From positions 1 to 64,000 of the forward strand of contig JBAIAC010000569.1 in assembly GCA_037349315.1 (NCBI GenBank): a stretch of 64,000 bases of DNA, written 5' to 3'. The notes beneath the pieces were generated by a model. The model made no database searches. It had not been told where the DNA came from and worked only from the letters and a program-made list of their open reading frames with translations. Both the position numbers and the translations under genes were made by a program. Positions 34,101 through 46,100 of this stretch are shown here, piece by piece. This stretch comes from Chelydra serpentina (lineage: Eukaryota > Chordata > Testudines > Chelydridae). Position 1 is the stretch's first letter, and each line of letters opens with the position of its first letter.

Positions 34101-37100
34101 CTTCTCCACTATACCCACCCAGCACCGCCAAACACAGCCACCCATGCTCCCAATTCCCCCCCAATCCCCACCCGCCTCTCTGGCTGCCCCATGTCCATAG
34201 GGGGCGCTCTGGGGGCCCCACCTGCACCGCGCCCCCGGATTTATCGCAGAAGGCCGCCCATTGGAAGAGGCGCTCCAGGCTCAGGTCCACCTCCCGCCGT
34301 GCCTCCTCGGGGGGGCCCCCGTCAGCGCCCCCAGCCGGGACGCCACCTCCTCCCGCCGCAGCTCCAGGTTCTCCGCCACGTAGTACAGCACCTGGGCCCG
34401 GGCGTGGGCCGCCCGCTGCCCCCACCTGCCGGGAGAGAGACGGAGCCGGGATAGAACCCAGGAGTCCTGGCTCCCCCCTGCTCTAACCACTAGACCTTCC
34501 TCCCCTTCCTGAGCTGGAGAGAGAACCCAGGCGTCCTGGCTCCCAGCCACCCCCTGCTCTAACCACCAGACCCCACTCCCCTCCCAGAGCCTTGGAGAGA
34601 ACCCAGGAGTCGAGGCTCCCAGTGCCCCCCCCACTCTAACCACTGGACCCCACTACCCTCCCAGAGCCTTGGGGAGAATCCAGGAGTCCTGGCTCCCAGC
34701 CCCCCCTGCTCTAACCACTAGACCCCGCTCCCCTTCCCTAGCCATGGAGAGAACCCAGGAGTCCAGGCTCCCAGTGCCCCCCCCACTCTAACCACTAGAC
34801 CCCACTCCCCTTCCCGAGCCATGGAGAGAACCCAGGAGTCCAGGCTCCCAGTGCCCCCCCCCCACTCTAACCATTGGACCCCACTCCCCACCCAGAGCTG
34901 GGATAGAACCCGGGAGTCCTGGCTCCCAGCCCCCCCTGCTCTAACCACTAGACCTTCCTCCCCTTCCTGAGCTGGGGAGAGAACCCAGGAGTCCTGGCTC
35001 CCAGCCCCACCCCCACTCCAACCCAGTAGACTGCAGAGCTGATTCCCATGCTAACAGTGTTTTCCCCACCCCCCCCCCCCACCCCCCAGCCCAGTGTCCC
35101 TGTGGATCTGATTGGTGGAGGAGGCATAGCCCGGGAGCTGCCCCCACACCCTGATCAGATTACGCCAGTCAACAAAGCAATAGAATGTAAATGCCTCTGC
35201 CGTACCTGTCCCTGCGCCACCCTCCTGGCCCCTCTTTCCCCCACCAGACCCGAGGGGGCATCCTGACCCCCACCCCCGAGGCACCCCCAAATTTCAGGGG
35301 CTGTCACTCAGCAGTGCGGGGCGGCGGGGGCCGCTGCAAAGCAGGCCCGCGATTGACGGCTCGTGTGCGCCGGAGTCGGGCCGGGGGAGGGAAGCCCCTG
35401 CGGGTGGGGGGCTCCGGGGGCGTGGCTCCCTGCTGGGCGAGGTGTAGTCCAGGGAGGGAGCCCGCCCACCCTAGAGAACAGGAGGTGCCTGAACTACAAC
35501 TCCCATGATGCACCACAGCTAGCGGGGACCCGGCGTCCGGTTTTGGACCCCAAGGCCCGGTCGAGAAGGGACCCTGGTGGCACCATGGGGCTGAGGCAGG
35601 CTGTCTGGGGCACTGCGCTGCACCCCCGAAGCGGCCAGTGGGTCCGGCTCCTAGGCGGGGGCGCCACGGGGCTCTGTGCGCTGCCCCCTCCCCAAGCACC
35701 GGCCGAGGGGAGCTGGGCGGGGCGGTGCCAGGGGAGGCAGGGAGCCTTCTGTAGCCCCACTGCGCCGCTGCCCGGGAGCCGCCCGAGATAAGCCCACCCC
35801 CCAACCCCCAGCCCTGAGCCCCCGCAAACCCGGAGGCCCCTCCCGCACCCTGAACCCCTCATCCCTGGCCCCACCCCAGAGCCTGCACCCTCAGCCGAAA
35901 GCCCATACACCCTTCTGCACCCCAACCCTGAGCCCCCCCACACCCAGAGCCCCCTCCTGCACCCCAGAGCCCGCACCCCCAGTCCAGAGCCCTCACACAT
36001 CCCAACCCCTCTGTCCCACCCCAGAGCCCCCTCCCACACCCTGAACCCCTCTGCCCCACCCCCCCAGCGTGGATCCCCCTCCTACACACCACCCCCCTCA
36101 TCCCCAACCCCACTCCAGAGCCCTCGCCCCCATTTAGAGCCCTCACCCCTCTCCCGCACCCCATCCCCTGCCCCAGCCCAGTGAAAGTGAGTGAGGGTGG
36201 GGGGAGAGCGAGCCACCGAGGGAGGGGGAATGTAGTGGGCAGGGGTGGGGCCTCAGGGAAGGGGCGGGGCTAGGGTGTTCGGTTTTGTGCCAATAGAAAG
36301 TTGGCAACCCTACATCCCACAGCCAGGGGATCCTATGACGCAACCCGCTCCCAGACCAAGGGGAGCTGTGGTGCATCATGGGAGATGATGCGCGGCCTAT
36401 GGAGGAGAATGTCCAAACTACAAGTCCCATGAAGCACTGCAGCAGCTCAGAAAGAGAGGAAAACCGAGGTGCAGGAGATGCAGCCCAGCCAAGGAACCCC
36501 TAGAGGAACATGGGGCATATGAACTACAACTCCCATGATGCACCGCAGCCGGGGGACACCTAGGAGTCTCCGCCATTAACCAAGAAGGGAGACTATGGTG
36601 CATCATGGGAGATGTAGTTCAGCCCCAGAGCCCAGCCCATAAAGAAAAATGGGACCATGATGCATCATGGGTTTGGGCTCCCATGATGCAACTGCCTCCT
36701 AGGTCCAAGAGGGGGAGATTGTGGTGCATCATGGGAAATGTATTCTGGCCTATAGAGAAAATTGGGAGCAGGAGATACTTGAACTACCACGAGCACAGCC
36801 AGGGGCTCCCATCAGGCCGAGCAGCAGCAGTTCTGGCTCTAAATTGTCCCTTGTCTGGGAGGGGCCCCAAAACCGTCCCAACTTCTCCAACTTTCGCCCC
36901 AAACAGAAAAGTGTAATTTCCCCCGGAAAATGTAGGAAAAAATTATTCTCCCCCGGTTTGATCAGATCCCAGCTCAACAGGACGCCTTCCCCTGGCCTCC
37001 CCGCCCCGGCAGGGCTCCCATTTCCAGCGGCGTGAGATGCCGGGCGAGTCCCAGCCGTGATAAGCCGCAGGCTTTCCAGTTTCCCGGGGACTCTGGCCGC

Positions 37101-40100
37101 CTGAGCTGCTGGGGGAGAGATAAGAGAGGCGAGGCCGGGGAGCGGAGGGGGGTGGTTATCGGCACCTGGCAGCGGGCCAAAAAGTGGGCGACACTTTGCT
37201 CCAGGCTGGCAGCGCCTGGCCCGGGAACTCAGAGAGGGCCCCCAACTGCAGCCAGGCCTCACACGGCGAGCAGCGACCTCGCTCGGTACAAAGGGAAACT
37301 GAGGCACAAAGGGTAAACAGCGAGTTCAGGGGCAAAGCCAGGGAGAGAACCCAGGAGTCCTGGCTCCCAGTCCCACCCCTGCTCTAACCACTAGTCCCCA
37401 CTCCCCTCCCAGAGCCGGGGACAGAACCCAGGCATCCTGAGCTGCTCCCCATCTCACCCCGGCGCGGCCTTGTGAGCCGCCTCCACAGCGTTGCGGATGT
37501 CCTTGGCGCCGCCGTCCGCCACGTACGCCAGCACGTTGCCGGCGGGGTCGAGGACGGGGAGCGAGGCCATTCCCTCGGGTCGCTTCTGAGCCCCTCCGTA
37601 GTACAGTTTGTAGGTCCTGTCCACCCTGCAGAGACACAACAGGGGGGTGAGGCAACCCCTGAACCATCACCGGGCCAGGGGTGCCAGTATACCCAGCCCC
37701 CGCGCGCTCCACCCCAGAGGGGCCGCATCTCGGCGCCGGACAAAGGGTCCGCGTCTCTGTTCCCTCTAAGGTGCAGGCCCGCACACGGGTGAGTGTGGAG
37801 GATGGGTAGGGGGAAATGGGGTGGGGGGGCCATGATGGGGTTTTGGGGGAAATTGGGCCATGCAGGGCTATGTGGGGGGAGAGACGCCTCTCCCCCAGCC
37901 CTGGGCCTGCGGCGGGGACGGGAGAGACCAGAGTCCTCTTTCCCCGCCGGAGCTGGGGGAGCCTGGGGAATGTAGAGACTTTGGGTCTTTCCCCAGCTTT
38001 GCCACTGAGTTCCCGTGAGGCCTTGGGCAAGTCACCTCACCCCCACACCGTGCCTCGGTTTCCCCATTCCCCAGACGGGAATACTCCTGTAAAACCCTTT
38101 GAGCTTTACAAACGCAAAGCGCTGAAGAGCCTTGGTGTTTCAGTTCGTGTTTTAAATTGAAACAGGCCCAAACGGAACCGTTGCTGTCTGATTTCCAATG
38201 ACAACCGTCCCCCCGTGGCGGATTGAAACCACCCCCCAGCCGCGTTTGCAAAGCTTTTCGTGGGCCGCAGGACCCGGGCTTTATCTCAGGGCCCGACCCT
38301 GCAAAGTATTTCTCACGCGGCTGCCACTCCCGGGAAGGAGGGGGAGAAAATGTCACGAGCCCACGTGTTTGGAAAGTGTGGGGCAAACGTCCCGACCGAC
38401 GTGTTTCACTGTAATAACCGAGACGCTGGAACATTGCGTGCGGGCACGAGAATCCAAAGGTGAGCCTGAGAATGCCGCTTTATTGTCCAGGCTAACCCAG
38501 TGTAAAAATACAAACGCCCGGCGTAGTTTCAAGTGCTTCGGATGGTTAATATACGAGGAGGGAAGTGGAGGTTTTGACAATTCTTTTGAGCCTCAATGTC
38601 TTGATTTAAAAGGACACATGTACGTGGATTTCTAACGGGGCCGTATTATATTTTACCTCCAGAGGAGACTTTTACAGACGAAGCCCCGTCTGGATGTTAA
38701 ATAGCTCCAGCATTTTGCATAAGAGGAAAAGATGCTTCCTCTCCAAAATGGCCCGTCTCTTTCCAAACCACTGCACGGGGCTCTCTGTGCTAGCTGGTGG
38801 CTGATGTTCCTCCCCAGAGGTGGCTGCATTTCGCCGTCGTGGAAGGAGGCTGGCGGAATGAACGGATGGGTGCTGCAGACATCACCCGAAGACAGACCTG
38901 CCCTCAGACCCAGCTAGGGACGGGCAGTAGGATGTTGTGAGCTCTCGGGGGGGATAAGGGGTGCCCTCCCTATTGATGCGCCACGGAACAAAATTCATTC
39001 TGCATGTGGATGGAAAAATGTAGAGGGAATATTGGTCCCTGTATAACCAGCCCTCATGCCCCACCCCAGAGGGGCCGCGTCCCAGCGCCGGGTCCCTGCG
39101 TACCCAGCCCCGGTGCTCCACCGCAGAGGGGCCGCGTCCCAGTGCCGGGTCCCTGCGTACCCATCCCCCGTGCTCCACCCCAGAGGGGCCGCGTCCCAGT
39201 GCCGGGTCCCTGCGTACCCATCCCCTGTGCTCCACCCCAGAGGGGCCGCGTCCCAGCGCCAGGTCCCTGCGTACCCAGCCGCCACGCCCCACCCCAGAGG
39301 GGCCGCGTCCCAGTGCCGGGTCCCTGCGTACCCATCCCCTGTGCTCCACCCCAGAGGGGCCGCATCCCAGCGCCAGGTCCCTGCGTACCCATCCCCCGTG
39401 CTCCACCCCAGAGGGGCCGCGTCCCAGCGCCAGGTCCCTGCGTACCCATCCCCCGTGCTCCACCCCAGAGGGGCTGCGTCCCAGCGCCAGGTCCCTGCGT
39501 ACCCAGCCCCCACGCCCCACCCCAGAGGGGCCGCGTCCCAGCACCAGGTCCCTGCGTACCCATCCCCCGTGCTCCACCCCAGAGGGGCCGCGTCCCAGCG
39601 CCGGGTCCCTGCGTACCCAGCCCCCACGCCCCACCCCAGAGGGGCCGCGTCCCAGCGCCGGGTCCCTGCGGCCGGGTCCCTGCGTACCCAGCCCCCACGC
39701 CCCACCCCAGAGGGGCCGCGTCCCAGCGCCGGGTCCCTGCGTACCCAGCCCCCACGCCCCACCCCAGAGGGGCCGCGTTCCAGCGCCGGGTCCCTGCGTA
39801 CCCAGCCCCCGTGCTCCACCCCAGAGGGGCCGCATCCCAGCGCCGGGTCCCTGCGTACCCAGCCCCCGTGCTCCACCCCAGAGGGGCCGCGTCCCAGCAT
39901 TGGCTCCCTGCGTACCCAGCCCCCGTGCTCCACCCCAGAGGGGCCGCGTCCCAGCGTTGGCTCCCTGCATACCCAGCCCCCGTGCTCCACCCCAGAGGGG
40001 CCGCGTCCCAGCGCCGGGTCCCTGCGTACCCAGCCCCCGTGCTCCACCCCAGAGGGGCCGCGTCCCAGCGTCGGCTCCCTGCATACCCAGCCCCCGTGCT

Positions 40101-43100
40101 CCACCCCAGAGGGGCCGCGTCCCAGTGCCGGGTCCCTGCGTACCCAGCCCCCGTGCTCCACCCCAGAGGGGCCGTGTCCCAGTGCCGGGTCCCTGCGTAC
40201 CCATCCCCCGTGCTCCACCCCAGAGGGGCCGTGTCCCAGTGCCGGGTCCCTGCGTACCCATCCCCTGTGCTCCACCCCAGAGGGGCCGCATCCCAGCGCC
40301 GGGCGAGGGGTGCCAGCTCTGGGGTACCACGAGTCATTGGTACCTTGGCATGTTTTCCTCCAGTTCGGGGCGGGCGGCCCCGTTGCGTCCGGGAACGGGG
40401 GGCGGGTCGGTCCCAGAGGAGGCAGCAAAAGTTTTGTAGTCCAGCGCCGCGGGGCCGGACTGGGGCCGGCTCTGCCAACTGGGTCGGACATACGCGTACA
40501 GACCCTGGGAGGGGGAAGGAAGGGACGAGTCAGCCCCACGGGCCCTCCAGCCTGGTACCCCCTCTTCCCGGCTCCGCCCCACGCACCTCCTTGCCTCCAT
40601 CCCGGCCACCTCCGCTTCCCTTGCTTCCCCCGACTCCCGCGGCCGCGTCAAAGAGGTTCTGCCCGTTGATCCAGACGGTGCCGACCTGCAGGCTGCGACA
40701 GAGAGCGAGATTGGGGGGTGTCAGAGCCCGGGGCCCCAGGCTGCCCACCGTCGGGTACACAGCGACAAATGGGCGCGTTTCCCACAGCGAGATCCCCCCG
40801 CGGGGGCCTGGCAGAAAGCGCCAAACTCGCCGCTCGTCTGACGCGCCGGGGAGCCCAAGGCAAAGGCGGGGCGGCCACCGGGGGCCAACGGGAGCTCGGC
40901 TAACGAACCAGCGGGCTTGTGAGCCGAGCAGAACCGGTGCCGGCCTGGAAACAAGATGTCAGGTTCTAACGGCGACCGTGATTAACCCTGGGCACCGTTT
41001 CCCAAGGCTCGGGGGGGGGCGGGGGGATTCTGAAATCAGGACAGGCTGTTTCTCTAACCGATCTGCCCTAGGGGACACTTCTCTGGCCGCCTAGCCAAGG
41101 ACCGACCCTCGGGGGCGAAACCTCCCGTGAGCTAGGAAGCGCAGGCAGGTAGGGGGAGGATGGATTTTTAATCTGCAAACGCCGCCCGCACGCACCAAGC
41201 CACGGAAAACTTTCCACCCAGAGCAGTGGAAGCGTAGGCCAGGCCACGTGTGAAAACCCCGCCGGGGGAACCTGCTTCCACTGCAGACTTCACCTGCTGC
41301 TGGGCCTCAGACTTTAACCCCTTTGGATCTCGGCAGCTGCGGGCATTAGGTACAGATCGGCCAGCGCCCCCCGGCCACTGGGAACGTGTCAAGCCAGCCG
41401 GAGAGAAACCAAAAAACCCGCTGAGACCCCAACCCTCTGCCCCGTGAGAGTGAATTCAAATCAAACCACCACGGACGCCGTGCGTCCAAAATCCAAAGCG
41501 GATTGAGCCGCGTCACTGGACGGGGGCCAGACGGCGTCTCCTGTCTCTTGTGACGCTGTCGCCGGCTTCTCCGTGAAGCTTCGTCTTCCGCTGCGTCCAA
41601 GACACCTCGCTTTGGTTTTACTGCGGGGACTCCCGGTACCGAGGCGCCCGGGCGAGGGGTGGAACTGAAGGGACGCAAGTGAAATTGGGGGGCGCCGCGG
41701 CCCCGGAGGCCCGGACATTCGAGCGTAACGAAGTGGGGTGGCCTGTAGCCCTGGGACTGGAGTTTCCTTGGCGGGGGGTAGAAACCTGAGCCAGATCCCT
41801 GCGGCTCTGGGAGTGGGATTCACAGGGTGCGGCGGGGGAGCCGGACCCTGGAGCCGGACCGTGGGCTCAGAACTAACCTTTGCGCCACCTCCATGGCCAA
41901 GGGTAGGTTCTCGGTCCAGACGCTGGCTGCCAGCCCGGACGGGCGGTTGTTCCCCAGCGCCACGGCCTCCTTGGCGGTCCGGAAGGGCAGGACCACCAGC
42001 ACCGGCCCAAGGATCTGCAGGAGAGGACAAGAGAAGTCTTGGGAGGTAGGGGGCGCTGGGCCGCGGGCTCAGCAGGGGGCGCTGGGCCGTGGGGGCGGGG
42101 CAGGAGCCAGAAGCGAGCAGGGTGGGGGCAAGCGGAGGGCGCTGGCTGAAGGGGGCGGGGGCCAGAAGGGGGCGTCGGCTGCAAGGAGCGGGGCGGGGGC
42201 CAGAAGGGGGCACCTGGCTGCAGGGAGCAGGGCAGGGGCCAGCAGGGGGCGCTGGGATGCAGGGGCGGGGTGGGGGGCTCAGCAGGGGGCGCTGGGCGGC
42301 GTGGGGCTCAGCCGGCGGCGCTGGGCTGCAGGGGGCGGGGGGTCAGCAGGGGGCGCTGGGCTGTGGGGGGCGGGGGGCCAGCAGGGGGCGCTGGGCTGCG
42401 GGGAGCAGGGCGGGGGGCCAGCAGGGGGCGCTGGGCTGCAGGGGGTGGGGCGGGGGGCCAGCAGGGGGCGCTGGGCTGTGGGGAGCGGGGCGGGGGGCTC
42501 AGCAGGGGGCGCTGGGCTGCGGGGAGCAGGGCCAGGGGGCCAGCAGGGGGCACTGGGCTGCGGGGGGCGGGGCGGGGGGCCAGCAGGGGGCGGGGGGCCA
42601 GCAGGGGGCGCTGGGCTGCAGGGGGCGGGGTGGGGGGCCAGCAGGGAGCGCTGGGCTGCAGGGGGCGGGGCGGGGGGCCAACAGGGGGCGCTCTCCCTGG
42701 CAGTCAGGGCTGGGGGGAAATCAGGAAAAGCAGAGAACTGCAATTCTGATCGTGACCACCAGAGGTCACCACGTCCCCTACGCATGGCCAGCAGCAGGCG
42801 GAGGGAGCCGGGGTTGGCCCCCAAGGGGGTGGGGGGCGCCCCCTACCTCCTCCCGGACGCAGCGCGAGGTGCTGGCCACGCCGGTGATCAGGGTGGGGGG
42901 TAGAAGGGCCCTCGGGCCGGGAGCGCTGCCCACGCCTGGAAGACCTGCCAGAGGGAGACAGCAGCACATGAGCCTGAGAGAGACACCCCCGTCCTGGAGC
43001 CGGGGAGAGAACCCAGGAGTCCGGGCTCCCCCTCCCCTCCTCTGCTCTAACCACTAGACCCCCACCTCCCCTCCCAGAGCAGGGGAGAGAACCCAGGAGT

Positions 43101-46100
43101 CCGGGCTCCCCCTCCCCTCCTCTAACCACTAGCCCCCACTCCCCTCCCAGAGCCGGGGAGAGAACCCAGGAGTCCGGGCTCCCAGCCCGCCCTGCTCTAC
43201 CCACCAGCCCCTCACCTCAGCCCCCTCTGCCCGGGCCTCCTCCACGTAGGTCTCTATGGCGACCCGCTGGGCTTCGTCCGCCAGGGCCCCCCCATCCATG
43301 GCCTTGTCCAGCGGGTCCCCCACACGCAGCTTCCCCAGCCGGGTCTTCAGCGCTCCAGCAGCGCCCCGGCCGCGGCCTCCTGAACCAGCAGCAGCGCCCC
43401 GGCGCCGGCAGCCTGGGGAGAGAGGGGTTAACGACACCCCGGCGCCCCCTGCAGGGCACCAGCCCTTGCGGCAACGCAGCCTGCGGCCACTAGGGGGCAT
43501 CAGAGTCACAATCCAGAGGGGACCTGTTCCCCGCACCCCCCCGCCCCCCCCCTCGTCCCACCCCATGAGCCAGCCAGTCCCTGCCCTGGGGCCGGGTGGG
43601 AGCCGGCGCCCCCTAGAGGGGACAGGCCCCAGGCCCCATTCCCTGCCCCCCTGAGCCAGCCAGCCCCGCCCTGGGGCCGGGTGGGAGCCGGCGCCCCCTA
43701 GAGAGGTCAGGCCCCAGGCCCCATTCCCCGCCCCCCTGAGCCAGCCAGGCCCCGCCCTGGGGCCGGGTGGGAGCCGGCGCCCCCTAGAGAGGTCAGGTCC
43801 CAGGCCCCATTCTCCACCCCCCTGAGCCAGCCAGGCCCTGCCCTGGGGCCGGGTGGGAGCCGGCGCCCCCTAGAGAGGTCAGGCCCCAGGCCCCATTCTC
43901 CACCCCCCTGAGCCAGCCAGGCCCCGCCCTGGGGCCGGATGGGAGCCGGCGCCCCCTAGAGGGGACAGGCCCCGGGCCCCATTCCCCGCCAGCCGGTGCC
44001 CCCAGGGGAAGGCCGCTCTCCGCTCACCGGGCCCCGCTGGCAGCTCACAGCGTCGCTCAGCCCCACGGCGGCCCCGTCCAGGTCGGCCGAGTCGAAGACG
44101 ACGACCAGGGTGTCACCCCCAGCTGCAGTGAGAGCCGGGAGCCCCCGCCGGCCGTGGCGCGGCGCAGCGAGCGCCCCACCTGAGAGGAGGGGACAGGGGG
44201 GTGCTGGGAATGGGCCAGGGCAGCCCCGAACTCCACTAGACTAACCCCCCCCAATGGCCTACGTCCCCAGCCTCCCCCCCCCCCCCCCGCAGTCCAGCTA
44301 CCCCCGGGGGTCCAGCCTCCCAACCCCCATGGGCCACAGCAGCCCCCTCCCCCCAGACCCCTCCAAATCACAGCAACCCCCTCCCTTCAGGGCCCCCCAC
44401 CCCCCCCTCAGCTCAGCTCTCCAGAGCCCCCTCCCATCCCCCCAGCCTAGGCCATGACAGCTCCCCCCCAAGATACCAGCCCCCCAATTCCGCCCCCCAT
44501 GAACCAGCCCTCTGGCACATGGGGGGCAGGGAGAGACACCCCCCCCCTCCTGGGAGCACGTACCTCCACGGAGCCAGCCACGGCCACAGCGTCCACCCCG
44601 GGGTGGGCAGCCAGCCCCTCGGCCAGCGCCCCCTCCCCCGTCAGCACATTCAGCACCCCTGGGGGCAGCCCGGCCTGGGCCCCCAGCTCGGCCAGCAGCA
44701 GGGCAGAGAGCGGGGCGCGGGGGGGTGGGACAAGAACCACGGTGTTCCCTGGGGGGGAGAGGTGGGGGTCAAGAGGGGGGCACAGTGGGCTCAGGGCAGG
44801 GGGACCCCCAAAGAGGGGCGAGGGGGCCAAATGGGGCAGGCACAGGGGGCTCACAGCAGGGGGAGCCCCAGACTGGGACAATCACAGGGGGGATCCCAGT
44901 AGGGTGACCAGATGTCCCGTTTTTATAGGGACAGTCACGTTTTGGGGACTTTTTCTTATACAGGCGCCTATTACCCCCCACACGCTGTCCAATTTTTTCA
45001 CAGTTGCTGTCTGGTCACCCTAGATCCCAGCTGGGTGACTCCTCCCCCTTAGAAGGGGGCTGTGGGGAAGCTCGGGGGAGACTCAGGGGCTGGGGGGACT
45101 CAGAAACACACGACACCCCCCAAGAGGAGCTGGGGGGATGGAAATATGGGCGGGGGTTGGGATGACCCCCAAGAGGGGCGAGGGGATCCAAAGGGAGCAG
45201 ACATGGGGGGGGGGGGACAGAGCGGGCCACCCCCCCACACCTACCCATGGCCAGAGCTGGGCAGATTTTCCAAACCAGGGGCAGCAACGGGGAATTCCAG
45301 GTAACGACGGCAGCGACCACCCCTGGGGGGGAGATAGAGAGAGAGGTCAGAGCAGGGAGCCAGGACTCCTGGGTTCTCTCCCTGGCTCTGGGAGGGGAGT
45401 GGAGTCTAATGGTTAGAGCAGGGGATGATGGGAGCCAGGACTCCTGGGTTCTCTCTCCGGCTCTGGGAGGGGAGTGGGGTCTAGTGGTTAGAGTGGGGCT
45501 GGGAGCCAGGATTCCTGGGTTCTCTCCCTGGCTCTGGGAGGGGAGTGGGGTCTAGTGGTTAGAGCAGGGAGGGCTGAGAGCCAGGACTCCTGGGTTCTCT
45601 CCCCGGCTCTGGGAGGGGAGTGGGGTCTAGTGATTAGAGTGGGGCTGGGAGCCAGGACTCCTGGGTTCTCTCCCTGGCTCTGGGAGGGGAGTGGGGTCTA
45701 GTGGTTAGAGCAGGGAGGGCTGAGAGCCAGGATTCCTGGGTTCTCCTCCCTGGCTCTGGGAGCAGAAGGCAGGTGAAGCAGTTACAGGAGGGAGCCCGAC
45801 CCCCTGGGTTCTGTGCTGAGCTATGCTGCACACTCCGAAATCCGTGCTCCCACAGCGTGCCTCGGTTTCCCCCATGTAAACAGGCGCGCGGCTCCAGCCC
45901 GTGGCGAAGGAACCCCACTGCGGGCCCGGACTCTCTGGGCGAGATACTCACCCAGGGGCTTCCAGCCCCCCATCTCGGTGCCCATGAGCTGGGCCCAGCC
46001 GGCGTGGTGGTAGAAATGTCGGACCACCAGGGGCAGGTCCCGGTCCCTGGCCTCCCCGATGGGCTTCCCGGTACCCAGGCTCTCCAGGAGCGCCAGCAGG

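Noticed and set aside
38882..41094. ORFs of up to 696 codons with 19-residue Pro-rich repeats
   Set aside because: They arise from the 57-bp minisatellite inside an ALDH16A1 intron and overlap real exons in the wrong frame.
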